From Bordetella genomosp. 10 (lineage in GTDB: Bacteria > Pseudomonadota > Gammaproteobacteria > Burkholderiales > Burkholderiaceae_B), in the NCBI RefSeq assembly GCF_002261225.1, contig NZ_NEVM01000001.1, forward strand, positions 186,001 through 250,000: DNA of 64,000 bases. Direction: 5' to 3'. Made by a program: the position numbers and the translations under genes. Shown piece after piece: positions 53,670 through 62,484 of this stretch; positions within the stretch are counted from its first letter, which is position 1, and each line of letters begins with the position of its first letter. A model generated the notes under the pieces. That model ran no database searches, was not told where the DNA came from, and saw only the letters and a list, made by a program, of their open reading frames with translations.

Positions 53670-55264
53670 GCGCCGCGGCCCAGGCATCCGGCGCTGGGGG
53701 CGGGGCCGCCCAGTGGCGGCCGCAGTCCAACCCCTGGACCATCGCCATCGTGGTGACGATGGCGGCGTTCATGGAGGTGCTGGACACCACCATCGTCAAC
53801 GTCTCGCTGCCGCACATCGCCGGCACCATGTCGGCCAGCTATGACGAGGCCACCTGGACGCTGACCTCGTACCTGGTGGCCAACGGCGTGGTGCTGCCCA
53901 TCTCCGGTTTCCTGTCGCGCACGCTGGGACGCAAGCGCTACTTCATGATCTGCATCGTCGCCTTCACCGCCTGCTCCTTCCTGTGCGGCATCGCCACCAA
54001 CCTGGGCGAACTCATCGTATTCCGCATGCTGCAAGGCTTCTTCGGCGGCGGCCTGCAGCCTTGCCAGCAGTCCATCATCCTCGACACCTTCGAGCCTTCG
54101 CAGCGCGGCCGCGCCTTCTCGGTGTCCGCCGTCGCCATCGTGGTCGCGCCCGTGCTGGGGCCGACGCTGGGCGGGTGGATCACCGACAATTTTTCCTGGC
54201 GCTGGGTCTTCCTGATCAACGTGCCGGTGGGCCTGCTGACGGCGCTCGCCGTGATGCAGGTGGTGGAGGACCCGCCGTGGCAGAAGCCCGTGCCCAAGGG
54301 CAAGCGCCATATCGACCTGCCGGGCATCGGCCTGATCGCGCTGGGGCTGGGCTGCCTGCAGGTGATGCTGGATCGCGGCGAGGACGAGGACTGGTTCGGC
54401 TCGACCTTCATCTGCGTCTTCGCCGCCCTGGCGGTGGTGGGGCTGGTGGGCGCGGTGACGTGGCTGCTGTATGCGCGCCGGCCCGTGGTCGACCTGAGGG
54501 TGATGCGCGACCGCAATTTCAGCCTGGGCTGCGCGACTATCGCCGCCTTCGCGGCGGTGCTGTACGGCAGCTCCGTGCTGATCCCGCAGCTTTCGCAGCA
54601 GCAACTGGGCTATACGGCGACGCTGGCTGGCCTGGTGCTGTCGCCGGGCGCGCTGCTGATCACCTTCATGATTCCCATCGTCGGCAAGATCATGCCCAAG
54701 GTGGAGACCCGCCACCTGATCGCGGTCGGTTTCTTTCTCCTGGGCGCGGCCTTGTTCTATTCCCACCACCTGGTGCCGCAGATCGATTTCAACACCCTGG
54801 TGCTGATGCGCATGGCGCAGTCCTTCGCGCTGGCCTTCCTGTTCGTGCCCACCAGCACCCTGGCCTACGTGACGCTGCCCAAGGAGCTGAACGACGATGC
54901 GGCGGCGCTGTTCACCATGTTCCGCAACGTGGCGGGATCGATCGGCATTTCCCTGGCCACGGCGGGCATACGCGAGCGCCTGCAGGCCCGCATGGCGCAC
55001 ATGGTGGGGAACATGTCGCCGCTGTCGCAGCAATACCAGGACTCGGTGCAGCGGGTGGGCCAGGCCCTGCGCGACTATACCGGCGCGGTGGGCGACCAGA
55101 CGCAGGCCGCGACGGCGCACATGTACCAGACCTTCGTTTCCCAGGCCACCATCCTGGCCTACATCGACATCTTCGCAATATGCGGCATTTTCGCCTGGTG
55201 CTTCATTCCGCTGACCTTCTTCTTCTCGTCCACGCGCGCCGCGGGCGGCGCCGGAGGGCATTGA
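53666..55264 (+). CDS. emrB: EmrB-like MFS multidrug efflux transporter (DHA2, 14 TM)
   Basis: Proton-driven drug exporter of 532 residues with 14 predicted membrane segments. Landmarks: MEVLDTTIVNVSLPHIAGTM (helix 1 motif D1), SYLVANGVVLPISGFLSRTL with GRKRYF (motif A), VVAPVLGPTLGGWITDNFSW (motif C) and WRWVFLINVPVGL. The ATG overlaps the emrA stop (ATGA). With the adaptor upstream and the NodT-type channel 2 bp downstream it forms a complete tripartite pump. No EmrR-type regulator is adjacent. Confidence 0.95.
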   Translation: MSAAAQASGAGGGAAQWRPQSNPWTIAIVVTMAAFMEVLDTTIVNVSLPHIAGTMSASYDEATWTLTSYLVANGVVLPISGFLSRTLGRKRYFMICIVAFTACSFLCGIATNLGELIVFRMLQGFFGGGLQPCQQSIILDTFEPSQRGRAFSVSAVAIVVAPVLGPTLGGWITDNFSWRWVFLINVPVGLLTALAVMQVVEDPPWQKPVPKGKRHIDLPGIGLIALGLGCLQVMLDRGEDEDWFGSTFICVFAALAVVGLVGAVTWLLYARRPVVDLRVMRDRNFSLGCATIAAFAAVLYGSSVLIPQLSQQQLGYTATLAGLVLSPGALLITFMIPIVGKIMPKVETRHLIAVGFFLLGAALFYSHHLVPQIDFNTLVLMRMAQSFALAFLFVPTSTLAYVTLPKELNDDAAALFTMFRNVAGSIGISLATAGIRERLQARMAHMVGNMSPLSQQYQDSVQRVGQALRDYTGAVGDQTQAATAHMYQTFVSQATILAYIDIFAICGIFAWCFIPLTFFFSSTRAAGGAGGH

Positions 55265-55266
55265 GC

Positions 55267-56961
55267 ATGGCCCGGCCGATGACGAGGAATTCCTTGCGCC
55301 GCGCGCCCGGTCCCCGCGTACTGCGCCTGGCCGCGCTGGCGCTTGTCACGCTGCTGTGCGCCGCCTGCACCGTCGGCCCGGATTTCAAGCCGCCGAACGC
55401 CGACGCGCCGGCCGACTACGCCGACCGCCAGCGCGCGCCTGCCGCGCCGGCCGCTTCCGTGACGGAAAGCACCGACCCCGATCCGCAATGGTGGCGCGGC
55501 TTCAACGATTCCGTGCTGGATTCGCTGATCGATCGCGCCATCGCGGGCAACCTGACCTTGCGCCAGGCCGTGCTGCGCATCGTCGCGGCGCGCCAGCAGG
55601 CGCGCGCCGTCGGCGCCCGCGCGCTGCCGCAACTCAACGGCACGGGCAGCTACACCTATCAGAAGCTGGGGTTGAAGGGCATCCTGGAATCGCGCGGCAT
55701 CCCGGGCAAGATCGATCGGCTGGGCGCGCCGGACTCTCCCCTGAACGACATCTCGCCCGATGCCGGCGCGCAGGCCAGCAGCGCCGGCAAGAAAATCCTG
55801 GAGGAAGCCGACAAGCCGGTGAACCTCTACACGCTGGGCGTGGACGCCAGTTGGGAACTGGATTTGTTCGGCCGCGTGCGGCGCGGCGTGGAGGCCGCCA
55901 ACGCGCAGACCGAGTCGGCCCTGGAGGATCGCAACGACGCATTGGTGTCGCTGGAGGCCGAGGTGGCGCGCACCTATGCGATGCTGCGCGGCGCCCAGTT
56001 GCTGGATCGCATCGCCCGCGACGAGGTGCGCGTGTCGCAGGACACCCTGGACCTGACCCGCAGCCGCCAGCAATCGGGCCTGGCCAGCCAGACCGACGTC
56101 GAGCGCGCCGACGCGCAACTGGGCGCCATCGCCGCGCAGTTGCCGCAATTCGAGCAGCAGGCGGCCCAGGCCCTGAACGCATTGGCGGTATTGCTGGGCC
56201 AGCCGCCCGGCACGCTGGACGCCGAGCTGTCGACGCCCGGCGCGGTGCCGCCGGTGCCGCCCACGGTGCCCGTGGGCCTGCCGGCCAGCCTGGCGCGGCG
56301 GCGGCCGGACATTCGCCGCGCCGAGGCCGACCTGCATGCCGCCACGGCGCAGGTGGGCGAGTCCATCGCGGAGTTGTTCCCGGACATCTCGCTGACGGGG
56401 CAGTTCGGTTTCCGCGCCACGCAGGCCAGCTACCTGACGCGCTGGGCCAGCCATTTCTATTCGATCGGGCCGCAGGTCAGCATTCCGATTTTCCAGGGCG
56501 GCGCGTTGCGCGCGCAGGTGGCCATCGCCAAGGCCGACCAGGCGGCCAGCGTGCTGAACTACCGCCAGACGGTGCTGTCCGCCTTGCGCGACGTCGACGA
56601 CGCGCTGGTGCGCTATCGCACCGACCAGGCGCGCCAGGCCACTTTGCAACGCGTGGCCGACGCCAACGCCCGCGCCTTCGACCTGGCGCGCGACGGCTAC
56701 CGCAGCGGGCTCAACAGTTTCATCGACGTCCTCGACACCGAACGCCAACTGAGCGACAGCCGGGTGCAACTGGCGCAGCAGACCGTGCTGGTGACCACGG
56801 ACCTGGTCGCGCTGTACAAGGCGCTGGGCGGGGGATGGCAGAGGCATGAGGTCGACCCCGCGCGCCTGGGCGACGCCGCCGATGCCGCCGCCGCGTCATC
56901 CGCTTCCGCTTCTGGCGATTCCGCGGCCGCCGCCGATCCCGCCGGTTCCGCCAAGCGCTAG
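55267..56961 (+). CDS. NodT-family outer-membrane efflux lipoprotein
   Basis: TolC-like channel of the tripartite pump, 564 residues. Lipoprotein signal with lipobox LLCAAC then TVGPDFKPP, typical of the NodT/OprM group. Two outer-membrane efflux domains are seen (LDSLIDRAIAGNLTLRQAVL; DVERADAQLGAIAAQLPQFE; FQGGALRAQVAIAKADQAAS; RDGYRSGLNSFIDVLDTERQ). An extra segment of about 50 residues (LESRGIPGKIDRLGAPDSPL and beyond) interrupts the first domain, and the C-terminus is an Ala/Ser/Asp-rich tail. ATG 55267 or 55279; cotranscribed with emrAB. Confidence 0.93.
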   Translation: MARPMTRNSLRRAPGPRVLRLAALALVTLLCAACTVGPDFKPPNADAPADYADRQRAPAAPAASVTESTDPDPQWWRGFNDSVLDSLIDRAIAGNLTLRQAVLRIVAARQQARAVGARALPQLNGTGSYTYQKLGLKGILESRGIPGKIDRLGAPDSPLNDISPDAGAQASSAGKKILEEADKPVNLYTLGVDASWELDLFGRVRRGVEAANAQTESALEDRNDALVSLEAEVARTYAMLRGAQLLDRIARDEVRVSQDTLDLTRSRQQSGLASQTDVERADAQLGAIAAQLPQFEQQAAQALNALAVLLGQPPGTLDAELSTPGAVPPVPPTVPVGLPASLARRRPDIRRAEADLHAATAQVGESIAELFPDISLTGQFGFRATQASYLTRWASHFYSIGPQVSIPIFQGGALRAQVAIAKADQAASVLNYRQTVLSALRDVDDALVRYRTDQARQATLQRVADANARAFDLARDGYRSGLNSFIDVLDTERQLSDSRVQLAQQTVLVTTDLVALYKALGGGWQRHEVDPARLGDAADAAAASSASASGDSAAAADPAGSAKR

Positions 56962-57054
56962 CGCCCTGTCCCGCAAGGGCCGGCTTCCGGCCGCACGGCA
57001 CTGGACCGGCTTCCTGCCCGGCTGCTAAAAAGGTGGGATCAAAGGAGGCAGTGC

Positions 57055-57957
57055 ATGAAACTGGTTTGCTGGAATATCCAATGGGGCCGCGGCTGCGACG
57101 GCCGGGTCGATCTGCCGTGCATCGTCAGCGAGGCCAGGCGCCTGGCGGATTTCGACGTCCTCTGCGTGCAGGAAGTGAGCCGGGGCTTCGATACCCGGTC
57201 CGCAACGGGGGACGGCGCGGGCCTGCCCGGTGGCACGGGGCCGGACCAGTTCGCGGAATTGGCCGGCTTGCTGCCGGGATACACGGTGCTCGAAGGCGTG
57301 GCGGTGGACCTGCCGCCGGCGGTGGACGGCGCCCCGCGCCGCCACTTCGGCAATGCCATCGCGACGCGCCTGCCGGTGCGCCAGGTGTGGCGGCACAGCC
57401 TGCCCTGGCCGGCCGATCCCGGCGTGCCTTCCATGCCGCGCATTGCGCTGGAGGCCGTGATCGATAGCGGCAAGGGCCTGGTGCGGGTCATCACCACGCA
57501 CCTGGAGTATTACTCCGAGACGCAGCGCCTGGCGCAGGTGGAGGCCCTGCGGATCATCCACGCCGAAGGCTGCGCGCACGCGCGCAGGCCGGCGCCGCTG
57601 GAGAAGCCGGGCACGCCGTTCGCGGCCACCGACCGGCCCACGGCGGCCATCGTTTGCGGCGACTTCAACAGCGCGGCGGGTGACAGCGCCTATATGCGCA
57701 TGGTGGCGCCCATGCCGGCCACGGCGGGCGCGCCGGACTTCCTCGACGCCTGGCTGCTGACGCATCCCGGTCCGGTCGCCGGTCCCGGGCGCGCGCCCAC
57801 CACGGGCGTGCATGACCACGAACAATGGGCCGACGGTCCTTTCCCCTGCGATTTCTTTTTCGTCACCGCCGACCTGGCGGAGCGCGTCGCGCGCTGCGAG
57901 GTCGACCAGCAGAGCGCGGCGTCGGATCACCAGCCCATGCTGCTGGAATTGCACTGA
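57055..57957 (+). CDS. Endonuclease/exonuclease/phosphatase (EEP) family protein
   Basis: 300-residue EEP-fold hydrolase. Catalytic landmarks: MKLVCWNIQWGRG (Asn), DVLCVQEVSRGF (metal-binding Glu), VRVITTHLEYYS (His), AAIVCGDFNSAAG (Asp/Asn) and SAASDHQPMLLELH (Asp/His pair). No signal peptide, so cytoplasmic. Substrate could be nucleic acid, a phospholipid or a sugar phosphate. Excellent RBS AAAGGAGG. Its stop codon TGA directly abuts the ATG of the acylase gene, so the two are translationally coupled, an unusual pairing. Confidence 0.88.
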   Translation: MKLVCWNIQWGRGCDGRVDLPCIVSEARRLADFDVLCVQEVSRGFDTRSATGDGAGLPGGTGPDQFAELAGLLPGYTVLEGVAVDLPPAVDGAPRRHFGNAIATRLPVRQVWRHSLPWPADPGVPSMPRIALEAVIDSGKGLVRVITTHLEYYSETQRLAQVEALRIIHAEGCAHARRPAPLEKPGTPFAATDRPTAAIVCGDFNSAAGDSAYMRMVAPMPATAGAPDFLDAWLLTHPGPVAGPGRAPTTGVHDHEQWADGPFPCDFFFVTADLAERVARCEVDQQSAASDHQPMLLELH

Positions 57958-60465
57958 ATGCGGCCCGTCGCGCCGCGGCGCGGCCCATGGCGGCGCCGCG
58001 GCCTCGCAGCGTTGGCCACCCTCGCGCTGGCGGGGATGGTCGCGGCGCTGGCGGCCTGGGGCTTCCTGCGCGCCAGCCTGCCGCGCCTGGACGGCACGGT
58101 GGCGGCCGCCGGCCTGGCGGCGCCCGCGCGCATCGAACGCGACGCGCAGGGCGTGACGACGGTGACGGCGGCCAACCGCGCGGACCTCGCCTACGCCACC
58201 GGCTACGTGCATGGCCAGGATCGTTTTTTCCAGATGGACCTGTTGCGCCGGATCGCGGCGGGCGAGTTGTCGGCCCTGGTGGGCGCGGACGCGGTGCCGC
58301 TGGACCGGCGCAATCGCCTGCACCGCTTCCGCGCCCGCGCCGAGGCCGCGTACGCCGCGCTGGACGCCGACGGGCAGGCGCTGCTGCGGCGCTATGCCGA
58401 CGGCGTCAACGACGCCGTGCGGGCGCTGCGCGCGCGGCCGTTCGAATATGCCTTGCTGCGCACCCGGCCCGAGCCCTGGCGGCCGGAGGACACCTTGCTG
58501 GTGGTCGACGCCATGTACCTGGACTTGCAGTCCGGCGAGATTTCGCGGGTGCTGGGGCGAGGCCTGCTGCGCGACACGCTGCCGCCGGATCTGCTCGCCT
58601 TCCTGACGCCGGGCGCCAGCGAGATCGATGCGCCGCTGGACCAGGCGCCCGTCGCGATTCCGGCGTTGACCGTGCCGGCGACGCGGCCGGATTGGCTGGA
58701 TGCGCCGGTGGCGACGGGGCTCGGGGCCACCACGCCCCGCGCGTCCGCCGCGCCGTTCGGCGCGACGGTGGCGCGCGCCATGCAGGCCGGCCTGGACGGC
58801 AATGCCGCCGTCGGCAGCAACAGCTTCGCGGTGGATGGCGCGCACGGCGCCGGCGGCCGCGCCATGGTGGCCAACGACATGCACCTGGGCCTCGGCCTGC
58901 CGAACATCTGGTATCGCCTGACGCTCGTGCTATCGGGGCCGGACGGCAAGCCGGCGCGGCGGGTTTCCGGCGTCAGCCTGCCGGGCACGCCGCTGGTGGT
59001 GGCGGGCAGCAACGGCGACGTGGCCTGGGGCTACACCAACAGCTATGGCCATTACGTCGACCTCGTGCGGGTGGAGCGCGACCCCGCCGATCCGCGGCGC
59101 TATCGCGGCGCCGGCGGGGAATGGCGGCTGGCCGAGGAACACGTCGAGACCATCGCCGTGCGCGGCGGCGAACCCGTGCGCCTGACGGTGCGCGAAACGC
59201 CCTGGGGGCCCTTGTTCCGCAGTGGCGATGCCTCCTATGCCATACGCTGGGTGGCCTATCTGCCGGAAGCGGTCGACCTGGGCCTGATGGCCATGGAGCA
59301 GGCGCGCGACCTGCCGCAGGCCCTCGCCGCCGCCCAGCGCGCCGGCGTGCCGACGCAGAACATCCTGGTCGCGGACCGCCATGGCCGCATCGGCTGGACG
59401 CTGGCGGGACCGCTGCCGGCGTCCACGCTGGACCCGCAAGGCTATCCGGTGCCGGCATCCGCGCTCGGCGCGCGCGAGGCCGCGTTGCGCCGCATGGCGC
59501 CGGCCGATTATCCCGTCGTCCTCGACCCCGCGGCGGGCCGGCTGTGGACGGCCAACAGTACACAGCTTGGCGACGCCGCCATGCAGGCGCGCATCGGCGA
59601 CGGCGGGGCCGACGCCGGCACGCGCAGCCGGCAGATCCGCGACGACCTGCTGGCGCGGCCGAGCAGCAGGGAAAGCGATCTGCTGGCCATACAACTGGAC
59701 GATCGCGCAACCTGGATCACGCCGTGGCGCGACCTGCTGCTGGCGAGCCTGGATGCCGAGGCCGTCGCCGACCATCCGCGGCGCGCGGAGATGGCGCGCC
59801 TGGTGGCGGATTGGAACGGCCGCGCCGATGCCGACGCCGTGGGCTATACGCTGGTGCGGGATTTTCGCGAGGCCTTGTACCAGGCCTGGTTCGGCGGCCT
59901 CGACGCGCGGCTGGCGGCGCGCAGTGCCGCCGATCGGCAGGCCGGTCGGCCGGGTTGGCCGCTTGCGCTGGGACGCGCTTCCTCGCGCCTGGAAGCCGTG
60001 ATGCGGGTGCTGGCGCGCGAGCGCGCATGGGTGCCGCGGCGCTATGCCGACTGGCGGGCATTCATGCTGGCGATGGCCGACGAGGTCATCGCGCAGGACG
60101 ATGCCGGCGGCGGCTTGGCACAGGCGCGCTGGGGCGACCGCAACCGCCTGGCCCTGGCCCATCCCTTCGCGCGCCTGCTGCCGCCCGCGCTGGGCGGCTG
60201 GCTGTCCGCGCCCGCCACGCCGATGCCCGGCGACCTGCATCTGCCGCGCGTGCAACGGCCCGCCTTCGGGGCCTCGGAACGTTTCGTGGTGTCGCCGGGG
60301 CAGGAGCAGTCGGGCATCCTGCATATGCCGGGCGGCGCGTCGGGGCATCCCTTGTCGCCTTATTTCCTCGCCGGCAATGCGGCCTGGATGGAAGGCCGCG
60401 CCACGCCTTTCCTGCCCGGCGAAGCCGTGCATCGGCTGGATCTGCGGCCGGCGGCGCGGCAGTGA
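57958..60465 (+). CDS. Penicillin acylase family (Ntn hydrolase, S45) protein
   Basis: 835 residues with an N-terminal membrane anchor/signal (about 17-38), so periplasmic. S45 landmarks: RIERDAQGVTTVTAANRADL, YATGYVHGQDRFFQMDLLRR and the self-cleavage site VGSNSFAVDG with Ser287 as predicted N-terminal nucleophile of the beta chain, then MVANDMHLGLGLPNIWYRL. Family members hydrolyse penicillins, cephalosporins, acyl-homoserine lactones or other amides, so quorum-signal degradation is possible but unproven. Coupled to the EEP gene upstream. Confidence 0.92.
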   Translation: MRPVAPRRGPWRRRGLAALATLALAGMVAALAAWGFLRASLPRLDGTVAAAGLAAPARIERDAQGVTTVTAANRADLAYATGYVHGQDRFFQMDLLRRIAAGELSALVGADAVPLDRRNRLHRFRARAEAAYAALDADGQALLRRYADGVNDAVRALRARPFEYALLRTRPEPWRPEDTLLVVDAMYLDLQSGEISRVLGRGLLRDTLPPDLLAFLTPGASEIDAPLDQAPVAIPALTVPATRPDWLDAPVATGLGATTPRASAAPFGATVARAMQAGLDGNAAVGSNSFAVDGAHGAGGRAMVANDMHLGLGLPNIWYRLTLVLSGPDGKPARRVSGVSLPGTPLVVAGSNGDVAWGYTNSYGHYVDLVRVERDPADPRRYRGAGGEWRLAEEHVETIAVRGGEPVRLTVRETPWGPLFRSGDASYAIRWVAYLPEAVDLGLMAMEQARDLPQALAAAQRAGVPTQNILVADRHGRIGWTLAGPLPASTLDPQGYPVPASALGAREAALRRMAPADYPVVLDPAAGRLWTANSTQLGDAAMQARIGDGGADAGTRSRQIRDDLLARPSSRESDLLAIQLDDRATWITPWRDLLLASLDAEAVADHPRRAEMARLVADWNGRADADAVGYTLVRDFREALYQAWFGGLDARLAARSAADRQAGRPGWPLALGRASSRLEAVMRVLARERAWVPRRYADWRAFMLAMADEVIAQDDAGGGLAQARWGDRNRLALAHPFARLLPPALGGWLSAPATPMPGDLHLPRVQRPAFGASERFVVSPGQEQSGILHMPGGASGHPLSPYFLAGNAAWMEGRATPFLPGEAVHRLDLRPAARQ

Positions 60466-60492
60466 TTAACGCGAACGAAGCGTCGGTCCGCT

Positions 60493-60825
60493 TTACTGCA
60501 CCCGCACTTCGTAGGCCGTGAAGCGCGTGAACGGCTGCGTGGCCGTGGCGCGTATGCCCCAGTTGCCGCCGTTGGGCAGGTTGTAGGTAATGTCGGAGGC
60601 TTCACCGACCTTGTGACCCTGGGCGTCGTACAACGTGAAGACCACGGAGACGCTGTTCAGGGGCCGGCCGGTGTCGTTGTGCAGCGTGCCGGTGATCATG
60701 GTCTGGCCGGTGCCGTTGTCGCGCATGGCTTGCAGCGCGTCCAGCGTCACGCCTTGCGGCAGCGATTGGGCGCCGGCCAGGCCGGCGGCGCAGGAGAGGA
60801 GGAGGGTGGCGAACAAGCGTTTCAT
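60493..60825 (-). CDS. Small secreted FxLYD-type domain protein
   Basis: 110 residues from ATG 60823-60825: signal peptide MKRLFATLLLSCAAGLAGA, then one Ig-like FxLYD-type domain (MITGTLHNDTGRPLNSVSVV, FTLYDAQGHKVGEA, NLPNGGNWGIRAT). Such domains occur in small periplasmic proteins of unknown role. Convergent with the acylase gene (27 bp apart). The frame is open upstream to 61062 but that part overlaps scoB on the same strand in another frame. Confidence 0.82.
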   Translation of the reverse strand: MKRLFATLLLSCAAGLAGAQSLPQGVTLDALQAMRDNGTGQTMITGTLHNDTGRPLNSVSVVFTLYDAQGHKVGEASDITYNLPNGGNWGIRATATQPFTRFTAYEVRVQ

Positions 60826-60952
60826 GGCGGCTTCCGGTTTGTTCGAATGGCGTGGCGCGCGATCTGGAAGGATGCGCGCCACGGTCCGGTGATCCCGTGG
60901 CGCCGCCGATGACGCATGTAACGTGCCAGCCCCCGTGCCAGCCCCGGCGGAC

Positions 60953-61594
60953 CTACGCGAAATGCAGCGGCAGCCCGGTGATGCGGCGCAGGTCGTCCTC
61001 GCTGACGCCGCCGAACCGGTCGATAACGTACACGCCATCGGCGCGGATGTCGAATACGGCAACGTCGGTATAGACGCGCGACACGCAACGCACGCCGGTC
61101 AGCGGATAGCTGCAGCGCTCCACCAGCTTGCTGGCGCCTTCGCGCGTGGTCAGCTCCATCATGACGAAGACCTGCTTGGCGCCGATCGCCAGGTCCATGG
61201 CGCCGCCGACGGCGGGGATGGCGTCCGGCGCGCCGGTGTGCCAGTTGGCCAGGTCGCCCTGCGCCGACACCTGGAAGGCGCCCAGCACGCAGATGTCCAG
61301 ATGGCCGCCGCGCATCATGGCGAAGGAATCGGCATGGTGGAAGAAGGCGGTGCCCGGAACCTGGGTCACCGGCTGCTTGCCGGCGTTGATCAGGTCATAG
61401 TCTTCCTCGCCCTTGGCGGGCGCCGGGCCCATGCCCAGCATGCCGTTTTCGGTGTGCAGGACGATTTCGCGATCGGCCGGCAGGTGATTGGCCACCAGCG
61501 TGGGCAGGCCGATGCCGAGGTTGACGTAGGCGCCTTCCGGAATGTCCTGGGCGACGCGCGCGGCGATCTGGTCACGGGTCAGTTTGCTGCTCAT
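60953..61594 (-). CDS. scoB: 3-oxoacid CoA-transferase subunit B
   Basis: Beta subunit of a class I CoA-transferase (succinyl-CoA:3-ketoacid type), 213 residues. IAARVAQDIPEGAYVNLGIG, PTLVANHLPADREIVLHTEN and the catalytic glutamate in TENGMLGMGPAP are diagnostic; GGHLDICVLGAFQVSAQGDL and VMMELTTREGASKLVERCSY follow. Its ATG overlaps the scoA stop by 4 bp. PcaJ (3-oxoadipate) is an equally possible name; the neighbouring IclR/PcaR-like regulator leaves 3-oxoadipate open. Confidence 0.93.
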   Translation of the reverse strand: MSSKLTRDQIAARVAQDIPEGAYVNLGIGLPTLVANHLPADREIVLHTENGMLGMGPAPAKGEEDYDLINAGKQPVTQVPGTAFFHHADSFAMMRGGHLDICVLGAFQVSAQGDLANWHTGAPDAIPAVGGAMDLAIGAKQVFVMMELTTREGASKLVERCSYPLTGVRCVSRVYTDVAVFDIRADGVYVIDRFGGVSEDDLRRITGLPLHFA

Positions 61595-62280
61595 GCTTGC
61601 TCCTTGCCGGCGGGCGCGGCATCGATCTGCACCACGCGCTGCACGAAAATTCCGGGGGTGACGACGGCTTCCGGGTCCAAGCTGCCCAGCTCGACCACTT
61701 CATTGACCTGGGCCACGGCCACGCGGGCGGCGCTGGCCATGATGGGTCCGAAGTTGCGCGCGGTCTTGCGATAGACCAGGTTGCCCCAGCGGTCGGCCTT
61801 CAGCGCCTTGATCAGCGCGTAGTCGGCGTGCAGCGGGGACTCCAGCACGTAATGGCGGCCGTCGATCTCGCGCGTTTCCTTGCCTTCGGCCAGCGGCGTG
61901 CCGTAGCCCGTGGGCGAGAAAAAGCCGCCGATGCCGGCGCCGGCGGCGCGGATGCGTTCGGCCAGGTTGCCCTGGGGCACCAGTTCCAGCTCGATCTTGC
62001 CGGCGCGGTACAGGCCGTCGAAGATCTGCGAATCGGTCTGGCGCGGGAAGGAGCAGACGATCTTGCGCACGCGGTTCGCGCCCAGCAGGGCGGCCAGGCC
62101 GGTGGTGCCGTTGCCGGCGTTGTTGTTGATGATGACCAGGTCCTTGGCGCCTTGCGCCAGAAGGGCATCGATCAGTTCCATCGGCTGGCCGGCCGGGCCG
62201 AAGCCGCCGATCATGATGGTCGCGCCGTCCGGCACGTCGGCCACGGCGGCTGCCGCGCTATTAACGATTTTCGAGATCAT
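61591..62280 (-). CDS. scoA: 3-oxoacid CoA-transferase subunit A
   Basis: Alpha subunit, 229 residues: MISKIVNSAAAAVADVPDGA, TIMIGGFGPAGQPMELIDAL, DLVIINNNAGNGTTGLAALL, GIGGFFSPTGYGTPLAEGKE. RBS AGGA eight bases before the ATG. First gene of the scoA-scoB pair, divergent from an IclR regulator across 204 bp containing two palindromic operators. The pair moves CoA from succinyl-CoA to a 3-oxoacid (acetoacetate or 3-oxoadipate). Confidence 0.93.
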   Translation of the reverse strand: MISKIVNSAAAAVADVPDGATIMIGGFGPAGQPMELIDALLAQGAKDLVIINNNAGNGTTGLAALLGANRVRKIVCSFPRQTDSQIFDGLYRAGKIELELVPQGNLAERIRAAGAGIGGFFSPTGYGTPLAEGKETREIDGRHYVLESPLHADYALIKALKADRWGNLVYRKTARNFGPIMASAARVAVAQVNEVVELGSLDPEAVVTPGIFVQRVVQIDAAPAGKEQA

Positions 62281-62396
62281 CGCTATCCTGCTTGTCCGAG
62301 AGGGGAAATAAGGCTGTCGATCCGCAAGTCGCCATCAGCGTGCCGGATCCCCTCGGTCGGGGCGGCCGGGCAGGAGAGGGTTGTCTCCATCTATTT

Positions 62397-62430
62397 GTTC
62401 TAATAGCGAACTTTGGTTCTATAATCGAAC
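62397..62430. promoter_or_regulatory. Two GTTC-N7-GAAC palindromes, probable IclR operators
   Basis: GTTCTAATAGCGAAC (62397-62411) and GTTCTATAATCGAAC (62416-62430), centres 19 bp apart, in the scoA/iclR spacer. The second contains TATAAT, so bound regulator would overlap a plus-strand -10. The pattern resembles PcaR/PcaU-type sites (GTTCGAT half-sites), by memory. Confidence 0.65.
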
Positions 62431-62484
62431 ATATTCCATGACCGTCCACCCTGTGTCAAGACAGAGTGTCCTCAGGGTGAACAC

